In this document: positions 37,490 to 52,100 of the stretch, in pieces
How positions within the stretch are numbered: position 1 is the first letter of the stretch
Layout of the letters: each line of letters starts with the position of its first letter
Assembly: GCA_020052515.1 (NCBI GenBank)
Contig: JAGVOW010000105.1
Span: 22,293 to 86,292, forward strand
Direction: 5' to 3'
From: Brevinematales bacterium
GTDB taxonomy: Bacteria > Spirochaetota > Brevinematia > Brevinematales > JAOACQ01
Length of the DNA: 64,000 nucleotides
Position numbers and translations under genes: made by a program
Notes under the pieces: generated by a model
What the model was told of the DNA's origin: nothing
Seen by the model: the letters and a program-made list of their open reading frames with translations, nothing else
Database searches by the model: none

Positions 37490-39450
37490 TCTTTTTCTAT
37501 TATTTCTAGTTCGGGTTTGTAATAAGGTCCCTGGATATCCAGATCAAAATTGAGCCTTCCTTCATTTTCGTAACCTGCTGTGTAAATCTGGGTTACATTG
37601 GGAAGGCTTTCTAAGTAGTTTTTCGAAAAGGAAAATGACGACTTTAGTTTTAAAGTGAGATTGCTAATTTGCGCGCTGCCTTTTGCGCTTATCCTGATAT
37701 CTTCACTATTAAATCTAAATTTTTGAATTTCCAGAAGATTGCTGTTAAAAGCCCCGCTTAGTTTTATATCTTCAAAGAAAATATCATTCAGAGGAATATC
37801 GAAAAGTGTTTTACCGATTTGATTCTGAACAAAGAAATCTTTGATTTCGCCGTTTACTATTTCTGCGGACACTTCGCCTCTTGATAGAAAAGGGTTAGGA
37901 AGAAAGATGGAAAAGCGGGACTTAAGATTGAGGAAACCATAAATTTTCTGAGGATGACTGAGAAAAGTTTCTGAAAATTCTTTCAATTTGCCTTCCCGGT
38001 AATCCAGATTCCCTTCCAGAAAATCACCGGAAAGCTTCCCGCTGAGAGAAATTTTGCCTCTGCAGAAAAAAGCTTCCGCTTTCTGAATATTCCAGAGGGA
38101 ATTTTGGCCATCTGCCTCTAAAGTCAGATTTTGCGCCGTTAAATTTTTGTATTTGATTTTTTCTGCTGTTAAACGAAGTTTTATGGGATTTTGCAGGAAA
38201 GCTGGCGGGCTGTTTGAAGTAGTTGAATCAACTTCTGTGGAATTTGTTTCCAAAAGTTTTAAAAAATCTTCAAAATCGATTTGATCGCTTTGAGCAGTCA
38301 CTACAATGGGGCTGTTTTCAGACAATGAATCTATAGATAAACGCGCTTTCGCCAGTCCGCCAAGAGAAGAACCTTCACAATTTATTTCTGTTCTATTCTG
38401 CGCGATAGAAATTTCACAAAAGCTTTTTTTGGCCCATTTACTTTGCAAATTGGATATTTTTAGATTCCCGTTCAAAAAAAGTTCGTTTGAGAGGGTCAGG
38501 CCTATTTGTCCCTCGCCTGCTCCTTCCCAATCAGGGAGAAACTCCGAAAGGTAGAAATAAAGATTGCTGAAACTCGCGTTGAGGGTGTTGTTTTTAAAAG
38601 AATAATCAAAGCTTTGTACTCGAGTAGAGCTTTTTTCTGTTTTTAAGGAAGCGTTCTGAACAGAAAGTTTTTCATTTTCAATTGAATAAAACGCGTCAAA
38701 GGGAGAAGTGGAATTGATTTTCCATTGATTGTAATTTAATTCAATGTTTCTTACGTTCAGGAGAAAGGAATCTGAGCCCTTTTGGAGGAGAGAACCTTCC
38801 ATTTTTCGAATAAAGATAGAGTCGTGGCTATCTATAAAATGGGCTAAATTAAAATCGGATAATTTAACCTCCGCTTTCTCTAAAGTGCCGTTAAACAAGA
38901 GCTGTCCGTAAGAAGAGCGGATATCCGCGTTTATAGGAGAGTCCTGGAGTTTTTGTTTAAAATTGATTTCGAAATTAATATCGAATTTATTGTTTTGATA
39001 AAAAAGTTTTAAGTTTTTCAGGCTTAAAGAATGTATCTGGAAAGTATTGTTTGTGTTGGTGGAATCTGTTTTGAGAAAACGAACAAAAATATTGGTAATA
39101 TCTTCGTATTTTGTTTCTACACCATCCGCTGAGGCAATTAAAACCTCCATTCTTCCCGATAAAAGAGCAAGCGGATTGTATAAAATGCGGCTGCTCTTGA
39201 ATTGGATTAAAACCGCCTGATTATTAGAAAAGCAGTCGACTATTTTAACATTTCTCAGCTCGATTCCCTTAAGCCAATTGATATCTGCGCTCTCTACATC
39301 CAGCCCGAGAAAATAATTTTTTTTGAGCTCAGATGAAGCAAACGAAACAATCTGCTGAGGGTCAATCCGACAAAAAAAAACAAATCCCGCGATTAATACA
39401 ATAAAAATAAGAGAGAGCAAAATAAGCAAAATATTTCTGAAAATCCTCAC
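37486..39450 (-). CDS. AsmA-like/TamB-like membrane-anchored protein
   Basis: N-terminal TM anchor, long beta-rich repeats, C-terminal FDLDIQGPYYKPEL typical of AsmA-like proteins. Confidence 0.65.
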   Translation of the reverse strand: MRIFRNILLILLSLIFIVLIAGFVFFCRIDPQQIVSFASSELKKNYFLGLDVESADINWLKGIELRNVKIVDCFSNNQAVLIQFKSSRILYNPLALLSGRMEVLIASADGVETKYEDITNIFVRFLKTDSTNTNNTFQIHSLSLKNLKLFYQNNKFDINFEINFKQKLQDSPINADIRSSYGQLLFNGTLEKAEVKLSDFNLAHFIDSHDSIFIRKMEGSLLQKGSDSFLLNVRNIELNYNQWKINSTSPFDAFYSIENEKLSVQNASLKTEKSSTRVQSFDYSFKNNTLNASFSNLYFYLSEFLPDWEGAGEGQIGLTLSNELFLNGNLKISNLQSKWAKKSFCEISIAQNRTEINCEGSSLGGLAKARLSIDSLSENSPIVVTAQSDQIDFEDFLKLLETNSTEVDSTTSNSPPAFLQNPIKLRLTAEKIKYKNLTAQNLTLEADGQNSLWNIQKAEAFFCRGKISLSGKLSGDFLEGNLDYREGKLKEFSETFLSHPQKIYGFLNLKSRFSIFLPNPFLSRGEVSAEIVNGEIKDFFVQNQIGKTLFDIPLNDIFFEDIKLSGAFNSNLLEIQKFRFNSEDIRISAKGSAQISNLTLKLKSSFSFSKNYLESLPNVTQIYTAGYENEGRLNFDLDIQGPYYKPELEIIEKD

Positions 39451-39462
39451 GTTGCCGGCCTA

Positions 39463-39654
39463 TTATTCCTTAACAAATTTCTTGATGTTAAATTTAAACC
39501 AGGTGTCATAGTATTTGCCGATCCACTCTTTTGCCGCGCGATTCAAACCGATATCACCGCCTATTTTCTCGCTTTCCAGCCACTTGTAGTCCATAATCTC
39601 GCGTATTACAGCGCTCGTTTCAGCGTTTAAGTCGAAGTACTTTACCATAAACAC
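39463..39654 (-). CDS. Small hypothetical protein (63 aa)
   Basis: Charged soluble-like composition; directly upstream on the same strand of the AsmA-like gene. Confidence 0.6.
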   Translation of the reverse strand: MFMVKYFDLNAETSAVIREIMDYKWLESEKIGGDIGLNRAAKEWIGKYYDTWFKFNIKKFVKE

Positions 39655-39721
39655 TAAATCTCCCCTCCTACTATCCTGTAATATTTTAACGCAAGTTTCT
39701 CTAAAATCAAGAAATCCGGGA

Positions 39722-40480
39722 CTATATTTTTACGAAGCCGACAATCCTGGCAAAAGAATCCGCTTTTAGGCTGGCCCCACCTACTAGAGCACCATCAATA
39801 TTAGGTTTAGCCATAAGGGAATCAACATTATCGGTTTTTACAGAGCCGCCGTATTGAATGCGGATAGCTTCCGCTGTAGATGAATCATAAATTTCGGCCA
39901 GCACTTTCCGGATAAAAACATGGACCGCGTCCGCGTCTTCCGGCGTAGCTGTTTTCCCTGTGCCGATGGCCCAAACCGGCTCATAGGCAATGGTTACTTT
40001 TAGGGCGTCACTCTGGCTCAGCCCCTTAAAGCCTTCTACTACATGGGTTTTAACAACGGTTTCCGTTTTATTTGCCTCTCTTTCCTCGAGTAGTTCTCCC
40101 ACACATAGGATAGGCAAAAGATCGTTCTGCAAAGCGGCGTGCACTTTTTTGTTGATGAGAGCGTCTGTTTCTTTGAGAATATGCCTTCTTTCAGAATGGC
40201 CAAGGATTACATATTGAGCGCCAATATCTTTGAGCTGAAGCGGAGAAATCTCCCCGGTAAAAGCGCCCTCTTTCTCGAAGTACATATTTTGCGCGCCCAG
40301 GAGAATGTTAGAATTATTCCATTCTTTAGCCAATGTGCCCAGTAATGTAAAGGGAGCGCAAATCAAAATGTCTCTATCTGTGACATTTTGAACCAGATTT
40401 TTAAATTCTTTCGCGTAAGCCTGGGCTTCCGGCGTAATCTTATACATTTTCCAGTTTCCAGCAATAAAAGGCTTCCTCAT
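39722..40480 (-). CDS. tpiA: Triosephosphate isomerase
   Basis: MRKPFIAGNWKMYK, ILGHSERR, AYEPVWAIGTGKTATPEDA, QYGGSVK. Confidence 0.96.
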   Translation of the reverse strand: MRKPFIAGNWKMYKITPEAQAYAKEFKNLVQNVTDRDILICAPFTLLGTLAKEWNNSNILLGAQNMYFEKEGAFTGEISPLQLKDIGAQYVILGHSERRHILKETDALINKKVHAALQNDLLPILCVGELLEEREANKTETVVKTHVVEGFKGLSQSDALKVTIAYEPVWAIGTGKTATPEDADAVHVFIRKVLAEIYDSSTAEAIRIQYGGSVKTDNVDSLMAKPNIDGALVGGASLKADSFARIVGFVKI

Positions 40481-40502
40481 TTTTTTTCTCCTTTATGTTT
40501 TG

Positions 40503-40534
40503 CCATAGGCGACAATAATTATTGTCGCCTATGG
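40503..40534. repeat. 32-bp perfect palindrome CCATAGGCGACAATAATTATTGTCGCCTATGG
   Basis: Self-reverse-complementary, between pgk and tpiA. Confidence 0.9.
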
Positions 40535-40545
40535 GTTGTCATTTT

Positions 40546-41814
40546 TTATTTATCTAATAACGCCGCTACACCCGGCAGTTCTTTACCTTCCACCAGTTCC
40601 AGCGAAGCTCCGCCGCCCGTCGATATGTGGGACATTTTGTCCGCGACACCGGCTTTATTTACCGCTGAAACAGAATCTCCCCCGCCGATCACAGTTACAC
40701 AATCCGGCAGTTCTGCCAGGGCTTCCGCTATAGCTACTGTGCCTTTCGCAAACCGGGGAAACTCGAATACACCGACCGGGCCATTCCAGAAAACGGTCTT
40801 AGCGCCTCTTAAGGCTCCCTTGAATTTATCAATAGTCATGGGCCCAATATCCATGCCCATCCATTCTTCGTCAATATTGCCGCGGGCTACATGCCTGAAT
40901 TCTGCCTCGGCTGAAAATTCTTTTGTGACAATATGATCAATCGGAAGATAAATGTAAATATGGGTTTCATAAGCCTTCTGCAAAATTTTTCTGGCGGTCT
41001 CTATCATATCTTCTTCTACGAGAGAAACTCCTACGGAAAGCCCTTTTGCTTTTAAAAAGGTATAGGCCATTCCTCCGCCGACAATCAAACGGTCTACTTT
41101 ACTTAATAAGCTTTCCAGGACAGCGATTTTAGAGGAAACTTTCGCCCCTCCAATGATGGCGACAAAAGGCCTGGCAGGATTTCTCACTATTTTTTCTAAA
41201 AGGTATTCCAATTCCTTTTCCATTAAAAATCCCGCGACGGCAGGTAAAAACCGGGCAATATCAGTAGTAGAAGCATGCGCCCGGTGCGCAGTTCCAAACG
41301 CGTCGTTGACATAAATATCGCCGTAGGAAGCAAGTTCTTTAGCCATCTTTTCTCTTTCTGAGCCTTCTTTTGAGATTTCTTCTTTATGAAAGCGGGTGTT
41401 TTCCAGCATCAAAATTTCTCCGTCTTTGAGGGAATCCACCATCTTTTTTGTGTCTGCACCTAAGGCATCTGGTGCAAATAGGACGTTCTTACCCAGAAGC
41501 TTCGAGAGGTATTCCGCGACGGGTTTTAGCATATGCTTGCTTCCCATATATTTCTTTTCGTCAAAAGGCTTGCCCTCTTTCGCGGCCTTTTCCTTCGCTT
41601 TTTCCATGTCCTTTTTGGGGTCACCTAAGTGAGACATGAGAACAATGCTTTTTGCTTTTTGTTCTAAAATATATTTTATAGTAGGGAGCGCCGCTTTGAT
41701 TCTGGTATCGTCCTGTACGACGCCGTCTTTCATCGGCACGTTAAAGTCCACCCGCATAATAATCCGCTTGCCTTTTAAATCCAAATCACGGACTGTCTTC
41801 TTGGAAATGGCCAT
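40546..41814 (-). CDS. pgk: Phosphoglycerate kinase
   Basis: KRIIMRVDFNVPMKDG, LENTRFHKEE, IIGGAKVSSKI, WNGPVGVFE, STGGGASLELVEGKELPGV. Confidence 0.96.
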   Translation of the reverse strand: MAISKKTVRDLDLKGKRIIMRVDFNVPMKDGVVQDDTRIKAALPTIKYILEQKAKSIVLMSHLGDPKKDMEKAKEKAAKEGKPFDEKKYMGSKHMLKPVAEYLSKLLGKNVLFAPDALGADTKKMVDSLKDGEILMLENTRFHKEEISKEGSEREKMAKELASYGDIYVNDAFGTAHRAHASTTDIARFLPAVAGFLMEKELEYLLEKIVRNPARPFVAIIGGAKVSSKIAVLESLLSKVDRLIVGGGMAYTFLKAKGLSVGVSLVEEDMIETARKILQKAYETHIYIYLPIDHIVTKEFSAEAEFRHVARGNIDEEWMGMDIGPMTIDKFKGALRGAKTVFWNGPVGVFEFPRFAKGTVAIAEALAELPDCVTVIGGGDSVSAVNKAGVADKMSHISTGGGASLELVEGKELPGVAALLDK

Positions 41815-41922
41815 AAAACCGCTCCTTTAGGAATTTTTAAGCGAAATAGTGTACAATCTTTTTGCGGGAAAATCAACTTTTGTGTATAATGAGGGGAGGT
41901 GTCTCGCCAGGGGTGGAAATTT

Positions 41923-42912
41923 ATGAAACTTTCAGAAAATCTCTATTTTTATGAAGGTGATTATGTCGATAAAAGCCGGAAAGGGTATTTTGGGCATTAT
42001 AAAGGCATGGCTTCTTCTAACTTTCTGGTCATTACCGGAGATCAGCAGGTTCTTATCGATTCGGGCATGGATGAAGGCCCGCACCGCGGCCGGATAGACA
42101 GGGAATTGAAGAAGGATTCTATTGATCTCAACAAGACGAAGCAGGTTCTTTTTTCTCATTCCCATCCGGATCATACTTTGAAAGCAAAGAAAATGAGTTT
42201 TAAAAAGCCCCTTACTTTTTATCTGCATGAAGATAATGAAGAAATGGTGCGCAATGACCGCTATTTCTTCGAATCTTTCTTTAATTATCCGGATTACGTT
42301 CAAAAGGAAATATTTATTTTACCGGCCTGGATGATTAAGATTTATGTAACACTGATGGGAATGAATTTCGGATATCTTAAAATTGACCGTTTCTTCCGGG
42401 ATTATGAAACCCTTCATTTCACGATGGATCTCCAGATTATTCCCTTGTTTTCCCATTGTCCGGGGCATGTCGGATTCTATTTTCCAAAAGAGAAAATATT
42501 TTTCTCAGGAGACCTGTATGATCCGCGTTGTGCCGAGGGTGCGGGGATTCTGGTGTCCAATTCCTCTATTGAAATGGCGTTTGAGGACATAAACCGGGCG
42601 CTTAATCTGGATATTGAGACTCTTCTGCCCGGTCATGGCCGCCCTGTGTTCGGAAAAGAAAAAGTAAGGCGGGAGCTGGAGGCCGTGAAACGCGGCACGG
42701 AAAATTACCTGGAAAAAATTCGTACTTGCATGCGGAGTCAACCCTCTGAAGAATGGACCATCACCGCGCTTAAAGGGCAGATATTTACGAATAGTATTGC
42801 GTATAATGCTTTTTCCAGAAAAATCATTACTTACAACTGTCTCAGATTTTTGCATAAACTCGGAGAGGTAAAATTTACTGTCCGGAAAAATCATTCTTAC
42901 TGGCGGGCATAA
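41923..42912 (+). CDS. MBL-fold metallohydrolase
   Basis: Intact metal motif FSHSHPDHTLKAK, SHCPGHVGFYFP, FSGDLYDPR, LPGHGRPVFG. Confidence 0.88.
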   Translation: MKLSENLYFYEGDYVDKSRKGYFGHYKGMASSNFLVITGDQQVLIDSGMDEGPHRGRIDRELKKDSIDLNKTKQVLFSHSHPDHTLKAKKMSFKKPLTFYLHEDNEEMVRNDRYFFESFFNYPDYVQKEIFILPAWMIKIYVTLMGMNFGYLKIDRFFRDYETLHFTMDLQIIPLFSHCPGHVGFYFPKEKIFFSGDLYDPRCAEGAGILVSNSSIEMAFEDINRALNLDIETLLPGHGRPVFGKEKVRRELEAVKRGTENYLEKIRTCMRSQPSEEWTITALKGQIFTNSIAYNAFSRKIITYNCLRFLHKLGEVKFTVRKNHSYWRA

Positions 42913-42965
42913 ATAGTCAGAACTTTCTTTGCGGGCATTGAGTTTTTTTTCAAGAGGAGGCTCAA

Positions 42966-43337
42966 ATGAGTATTACTTTAAAAATTATCATCTGCGGACT
43001 GCTGTTTCTTTCCGCGATTATCAGCGGCATTTGCCTGACCCGCTTGGGCAAGCCATTAAATCCGATTATTTTCAATATTCACAAGCTGATCGCTCTCTCG
43101 TCAGCAATATTCATCGCTATTCTGACTTACAGCTTGTTCAGTCCTATTGAGATCAAGCCGGCCGCGCTGGCCCTTTCAATCATTACTGGTCTTTTGATTC
43201 TGGTGTTATTCATTTCCGGCGCTTTACTCAGTACTGGAAAGCTGGTCAATAAAACACTATTGATTGTGCATAATGCCGGAACGTTTCTGGCGCTGATTTC
43301 CAATGGGGCCATCATTTATCTGCTGGTGCGAGGATAA
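42966..43337 (+). CDS. Hypothetical membrane protein (four predicted TM)
   Basis: Hydrophobic helices, AGAGGAGG RBS upstream of ATG at 42966. Confidence 0.7.
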   Translation: MSITLKIIICGLLFLSAIISGICLTRLGKPLNPIIFNIHKLIALSSAIFIAILTYSLFSPIEIKPAALALSIITGLLILVLFISGALLSTGKLVNKTLLIVHNAGTFLALISNGAIIYLLVRG

Positions 43338-43432
43338 AATGAGTTTCTTGAATGTCGAAATTAATTGATACTTTGTATTTTTAAAAATTTTCCTTTATGA
43401 TAAAGGGGATAAATTTGAATAAGGGGAAAGTT

Positions 43433-45253
43433 ATGGCTTTCAAAAAATACATATTTGTGACCGGCGGAGTTTGTTCTTCTCTGGGGAAAGGCATTACCGC
43501 GGCTTCTATAGGCGTGCTGCTGAAATCTTCAGGGTACAAAATCAATATGATGAAAATTGACCCTTACTTGAACGTGGACGCCGGAACCATGAGCCCCTAT
43601 CAGCATGGCGAAGTCTATGTTACCAATGACGGAGCGGAAACGGACCTGGACCTGGGAAATTATGAGCGGTATGTAAGGGTAGAAACCACAAAGCTTTCCA
43701 GCCTGACTACCGGGCAGGTTTATCAGGCGGTGATTGACGCGGAAAGGCGCGGGGATTATCTGGGCGAGACGGTGCAGGTCATTCCGCATATCACGGATGA
43801 AATCAAGAGAAGAATCCGCATGCTCGATGAAGGGAAAGATTCTGACATTATTATTGTGGAATTGGGCGGTACGGTGGGTGATATTGAAGGGCTTCCTTTT
43901 ATTGAGGCGGTCAGGCAGTTTGCTATTGAGGAAGGAAGGAAAAATGTAAAGTTTGTCCATCTGACTCTGGTTCCCGCTATCACGGGAAGCGGCGAGTTTA
44001 AAACAAAGCCCACTCAGCATTCTGTGAAAGAAATGATGTCTATGGGGATCCAGCCGGATTTTCTGTTCTGCCGCTGCCCGGAAATGCTTCCTTCTTCCGT
44101 AAGGACAAAAATGGCCCTCTTCTGCAATATTGAGGAAGACCATATTATTTCAGCCATTGACTTAAAAAATATTTATGAGGTGCCGCTGGTTTTCCATGAA
44201 CAGGACGCGGATAAGATTATTTTGGAGGAATTGGGACTTCCTTATAAAAAACCTGAGTTAGGCAAATGGAAAAAGATGGTTGAGATTGTTTCTCATCCTC
44301 AGGAGTGGGTCAATATCGCGTTGGTAGGGAAATATGTCCATCTGGAAGATACTTACAAGAGCGTGGATGCGGCGCTGAAACACGGCGGCATTGCCAACAA
44401 GGCAGGCGTCCGTATAGTAAAGCTGGATGCTGAACACTATGAGGCGGAGATTCTGGAAAATGGGCAGTTAAAATGCTGTTCACTGGATTATTTTGAAAAT
44501 ATAATGCTGCCAAAGATTCTGCGGGAAGAAGATAGAAACTTCATTGAAAGTATTTATCAGAAGGATTCAGCGAATCATACATGCGTTCTGTCTGATAATC
44601 TCAGCAATAAAGAAGAACATAAAGTAAAGGAGATCCTTTCTTTTATCGGCTGCAATGGGCTAATCTCCAAAGATATTCATGGGGTGTTGATCCCGGGGGG
44701 CTTTGGCAGCCGCGGTATTGAGGGAAAAATCAAGGCGATTCAAACCGCGAGGGAAAACAAAGTTCCTATTCTGGGTATTTGCCTGGGGCTTCAGGGAATG
44801 GTAATTGAATACGCCCGCAATGTCTGCGGTATAACAAACGCTCATTCCCGTGAATTCGACCCGACTGCGGAGAATCCGGTGGTTGAGCTGCTGGCCAATT
44901 TGAAAGGCATTAAATATATGGGCGGAACAATGCGTAAAGGCGCTTCGAAAGCGAAAATCAAAAAAGGGACATTGGCGCATGAAGTTTACGACAAAGACGA
45001 GATAGAAGAACGTCATCGCCATCGCTACGAAGTCAATCCGGAGTATGTGGAACTTCTTGAGAAACATGGCCTTACTATTGGCGCTTACGCTGAGGGAGGT
45101 CTGGTGGAAATGGTGGAATTGAAAGACCATCCATGGTTTTTAGGCGGCCAGTTCCACCCGGAATTTAAGTCTTCTCCCATTGATCCGCATCCGATTTTTG
45201 TGTCTTTTATTGAGGCAGCGCTTAAGCAAAAGAAGCGTTCGGAGAAGAAATGA
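43433..45253 (+). CDS. pyrG: CTP synthase
   Basis: [45 protein letters not shown], glutaminase [16 protein letters not shown]; contains an inserted segment. Confidence 0.95.
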   Translation: MAFKKYIFVTGGVCSSLGKGITAASIGVLLKSSGYKINMMKIDPYLNVDAGTMSPYQHGEVYVTNDGAETDLDLGNYERYVRVETTKLSSLTTGQVYQAVIDAERRGDYLGETVQVIPHITDEIKRRIRMLDEGKDSDIIIVELGGTVGDIEGLPFIEAVRQFAIEEGRKNVKFVHLTLVPAITGSGEFKTKPTQHSVKEMMSMGIQPDFLFCRCPEMLPSSVRTKMALFCNIEEDHIISAIDLKNIYEVPLVFHEQDADKIILEELGLPYKKPELGKWKKMVEIVSHPQEWVNIALVGKYVHLEDTYKSVDAALKHGGIANKAGVRIVKLDAEHYEAEILENGQLKCCSLDYFENIMLPKILREEDRNFIESIYQKDSANHTCVLSDNLSNKEEHKVKEILSFIGCNGLISKDIHGVLIPGGFGSRGIEGKIKAIQTARENKVPILGICLGLQGMVIEYARNVCGITNAHSREFDPTAENPVVELLANLKGIKYMGGTMRKGASKAKIKKGTLAHEVYDKDEIEERHRHRYEVNPEYVELLEKHGLTIGAYAEGGLVEMVELKDHPWFLGGQFHPEFKSSPIDPHPIFVSFIEAALKQKKRSEKK

Positions 45254-45283
45254 TAGTGAAAAGTTTCCCCTTTTCAAAAGGGG

Positions 45284-45395
45284 CTGTCGATAAATCGAAA
45301 AAATGTAGCCGCAAGCTTTAGCTTGCGGCTGATTTGCTCGGGCTAAAGCCCGCGGTTACATAACACCTGTCCTGAAGCAGCTAATTTATCGACAG
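45284..45395. repeat. MITE-like element with terminal inverted repeats CTGTCGATAAAT/ATTTATCGACAG
   Basis: 12-bp perfect TIRs enclosing two hairpins (GCCGCAAGCTTTAGCTTGCGGC; GCGGGCTAAAGCCCGC-like); related copy at 30740. Confidence 0.82.
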
Positions 45396-45436
45396 TCGCA
45401 AAATGGGTGAGGCAGGAAAATTTTAGGAAGTAATTT

Positions 45437-49049
<3,613 letters not shown>

Positions 49050-49073
49050 CCTCAAAATCCATCCGGCGAGGAT

Positions 49074-49122
49074 ATCCTACCTAAGGTAGGATAAAAACAG
49101 TACCAAAAGTATCTTCTTTTTT
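49074..49122 (-). repeat. Dispersed repeat, inverted copy related to 35578-35625
   Basis: Contains ATCCTACCT-A-AGGTAGGAT hairpin plus AAAAACAGTACC...GTATCTT. Confidence 0.8.
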
Positions 49123-49182
49123 GAAAGAAAAGATGTTATATTCATGTCGTATTAAAATTTCAGGTATCAAAGGAGAAGAAAA

Positions 49183-52100
49183 ATGAAGAAAAGAAGTCTG
49201 AAAGTTTTAGGAATGATTTTGAGTTTAATGTTATTCTGTACAGGATTGTATGGAGCAGAGTATAAAGAGGCTAATGCAGACAACCCGCTTGGAGACAGCA
49301 TATTTAGCCAGCAGGAGGATAGTGGATTTGGAGCAGGATCAGGGAATGTTGGGGTATCGGGCCAGGCTATGTATACTTATCCGATGGGGACTGTACAGGC
49401 CGTGTATAATTCCGAGACCGGCTGGCAGGTGGGAGCGGCAAGTATGATAAGCCGGAGCACAAGATGGGGAGTTCCCGGGTATACGAATATTAATTTCCAT
49501 TGGGACTATGATATTTATACACTGAATGGTATGGAGATGGTATATAAATTTAATGATTTCGCCTACCATACAGAGAAGGAAAGCTATCTCCGGATTCAGT
49601 ATAAGAACAATCTGGCGTACTATGAAAAAATAAGCGGTACATCATATTGGGAAGTGACGGGCAAAGACGGAACGGTATCCAAGTATGGAGCGACGGCTGA
49701 TTCTCGGATAGAAGGGATAGGCCGGCTGAATAATCAGCCAAGGGCATGGGCAATATCAGAGACACGGGATGTGTATAGTAATCTGACAAAATACAGCTAT
49801 ATTGAAGATACAGTGGACGGTGGATGTTATTTACAGAAGGTGGTCAAGGGAAAAGCCAATGGAAGCGGAAACGGGTATCAGGCTACGGTATTGCATTATG
49901 AAGCAGAACCTGCTACAAATTTTAATATGCGGCAGGGATCAAGAGTTGGCGATAACCGTCGAGTAAAGGCCGTGGTGGAAGTGATCGGGTGCGACGTGAA
50001 TGGAAATGGTGGAAAAGTTGTGCGGGCGCACAAAATAGGGTGGGTGCTATCCGCCTTTTCCAGGACTTCGTTGATAGGGTCGATCACGAAATATGGGACA
50101 AACGCAGTAGTGAGTGGAAATGGGGATATCAGTGGATCGAGTTTACAACCCATGACGTTCGAGTATGCGCAGGCACAGACAGGCGGGTTTAGCACGACAG
50201 TCGATGTTTGGGCGAATGATTTTGGATGTATAGAAGATGGGGAGGCGTGGAACTATAGAACCCTGAATAAATTATGGTATGAGGCTCCCCTTGGTGATGC
50301 GGCTGATATCATAAGTATAGCTAAGTATAAACAAACGCAGTATATGATGGATATGAATGGAGACGGATTGCCGGATGTGGTATATGTTAATAACGCTAAT
50401 ATGTCAGTCGGTACCAATAATGGGCATGGTTTTGGGCCTTTAACACCATGGATAAACGGAGCGGCTTCGTTTGATGCTATAGTGAACTATATGAACTATT
50501 GGCATGATGCCGGGGTGGGAAGGTATTTAGAAGGGGCTCAAGTGCCTAAAGGAAATGAAGTGGATGGTCTTGGCAACAAACTGCCAACAGATCCTCAAAA
50601 ACAGCAGGTGTTTACGATGAATCGATTGATGGATGTAAATGGGGATGGATTGCCGGATTTGGTCCATCAGAATGACGGGGTGGTATTAGGGAAGCGAGAT
50701 AATGGAAATCTGAATGACGATGATGGAAATGTGAGGGTGCAGTTAAACAGCGGCAATGGATTTGGTTTGGAACAAAATTGGGGGACAGGCGGTTTTCCCT
50801 GGTCCCATCTGGGAGAAACGCAGTTTGATGATGTAGTAGAAATAATTCAGAAATTGGGAAGGAGAACATCTTCATCGGTAACACATATTGATTTTTATGA
50901 TATTAATGGGGACGGACTTCCGGATAGGGTGGCGGATTATGACGCTTCTTCAAGAAATATAGACATCAGTTTGAATAACGGGAATGGATTTAATGGAGGT
51001 TCCTGTTTTGGGTATCTTCCGGACGCCCGAGGCGGCTTTATGAATTATCTGAGAAAGACGGATTCTGATGTAATCGACTGGGGTTCGACAACAAAGCAGG
51101 AGATTGTTGATATAAATGGGGATGGGCTGCCGGATAAGATACATTGTGAAGACGCGAATTTTTATGTTATGCTGAACAACGGTCATGGGTATGAGCCGAC
51201 GGTACCATGGTCAAATCCCGGCTGGGGAGCGATTCGCAGGTCGTCGGTGAGCAGTGACACAAATAATACTTATATTACCCAGGATATAATAGATATGAAT
51301 GGTGATGGGCTTTTCGATTTAGTAAAGGTAAATAATGGAACCATCCAGGTAGCTTTTAATAATGGAAGCGGTTTTAATCAGGCTAACCCTTGGGGTTCCG
51401 CGAATGGAAATTATTTAACATGGATTGATTCCTCCCTTCATTCGGTAGTCCATAGTGTGGTTGGCCACCAGGCAGGTGTGAATGTAAGATTTACTAAAAC
51501 TAAGTCAACGCTGATAGACATGAACGGAGATGGACTGCCGGACAAGGTATGGATAGATAGCGGGATTTTGAAAGTAGCGTTGAACAACGCGAGCGCGTTT
51601 CCGGACCGGATGCTGGTGAAGGTGAAGAATGGAATGGGAGGAAGCACGGAATACAGCTACAAGCCGGTGAACAAGCAGAACAACGCTGGATATAAATTCC
51701 GGAGCTGGGCGGTGGAAAAAGTCATAGCGAAGGACGGACTGGGAGTAAGTCTGACCAATTCATACGATTATTCTGGCGGGCTTTATGACTCAACCACCCG
51801 GGAGAACCGGGGATTCCGGAAAGTAGTGCAGACCGGCCCGACGGGAAACAGGACAGAGACGTATTACTTTCAGGACGCTGTGAAAGCGGGGCTGGTAGAG
51901 AAAGTAGTGGTAAGAGACGCCCGGAGTAATATACAAAGCTACAGTTATAATACCTATGAAGACTATGCCACAAAACCCGGTCATTATGGATATGGAGTGA
52001 CAACGGCGAGGAAAAACTTTGGCCCCGCGGTGAGTGTGAAAGCCCCAAAACTAGTGCAGGTGGATAGCTACCTGGTGGGCGGCACAACGTCTGTGGACAG

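Noticed and set aside
41923-42912. MBL-fold protein as another degenerate enzyme
   Set aside because: HSHPDH and downstream His/Asp motifs are intact; an ordinary metallohydrolase.
43529-44143. 204-aa reverse ORF opposite pyrG
   Set aside because: Antisense shadow of CTP synthase; no motif or RBS support.
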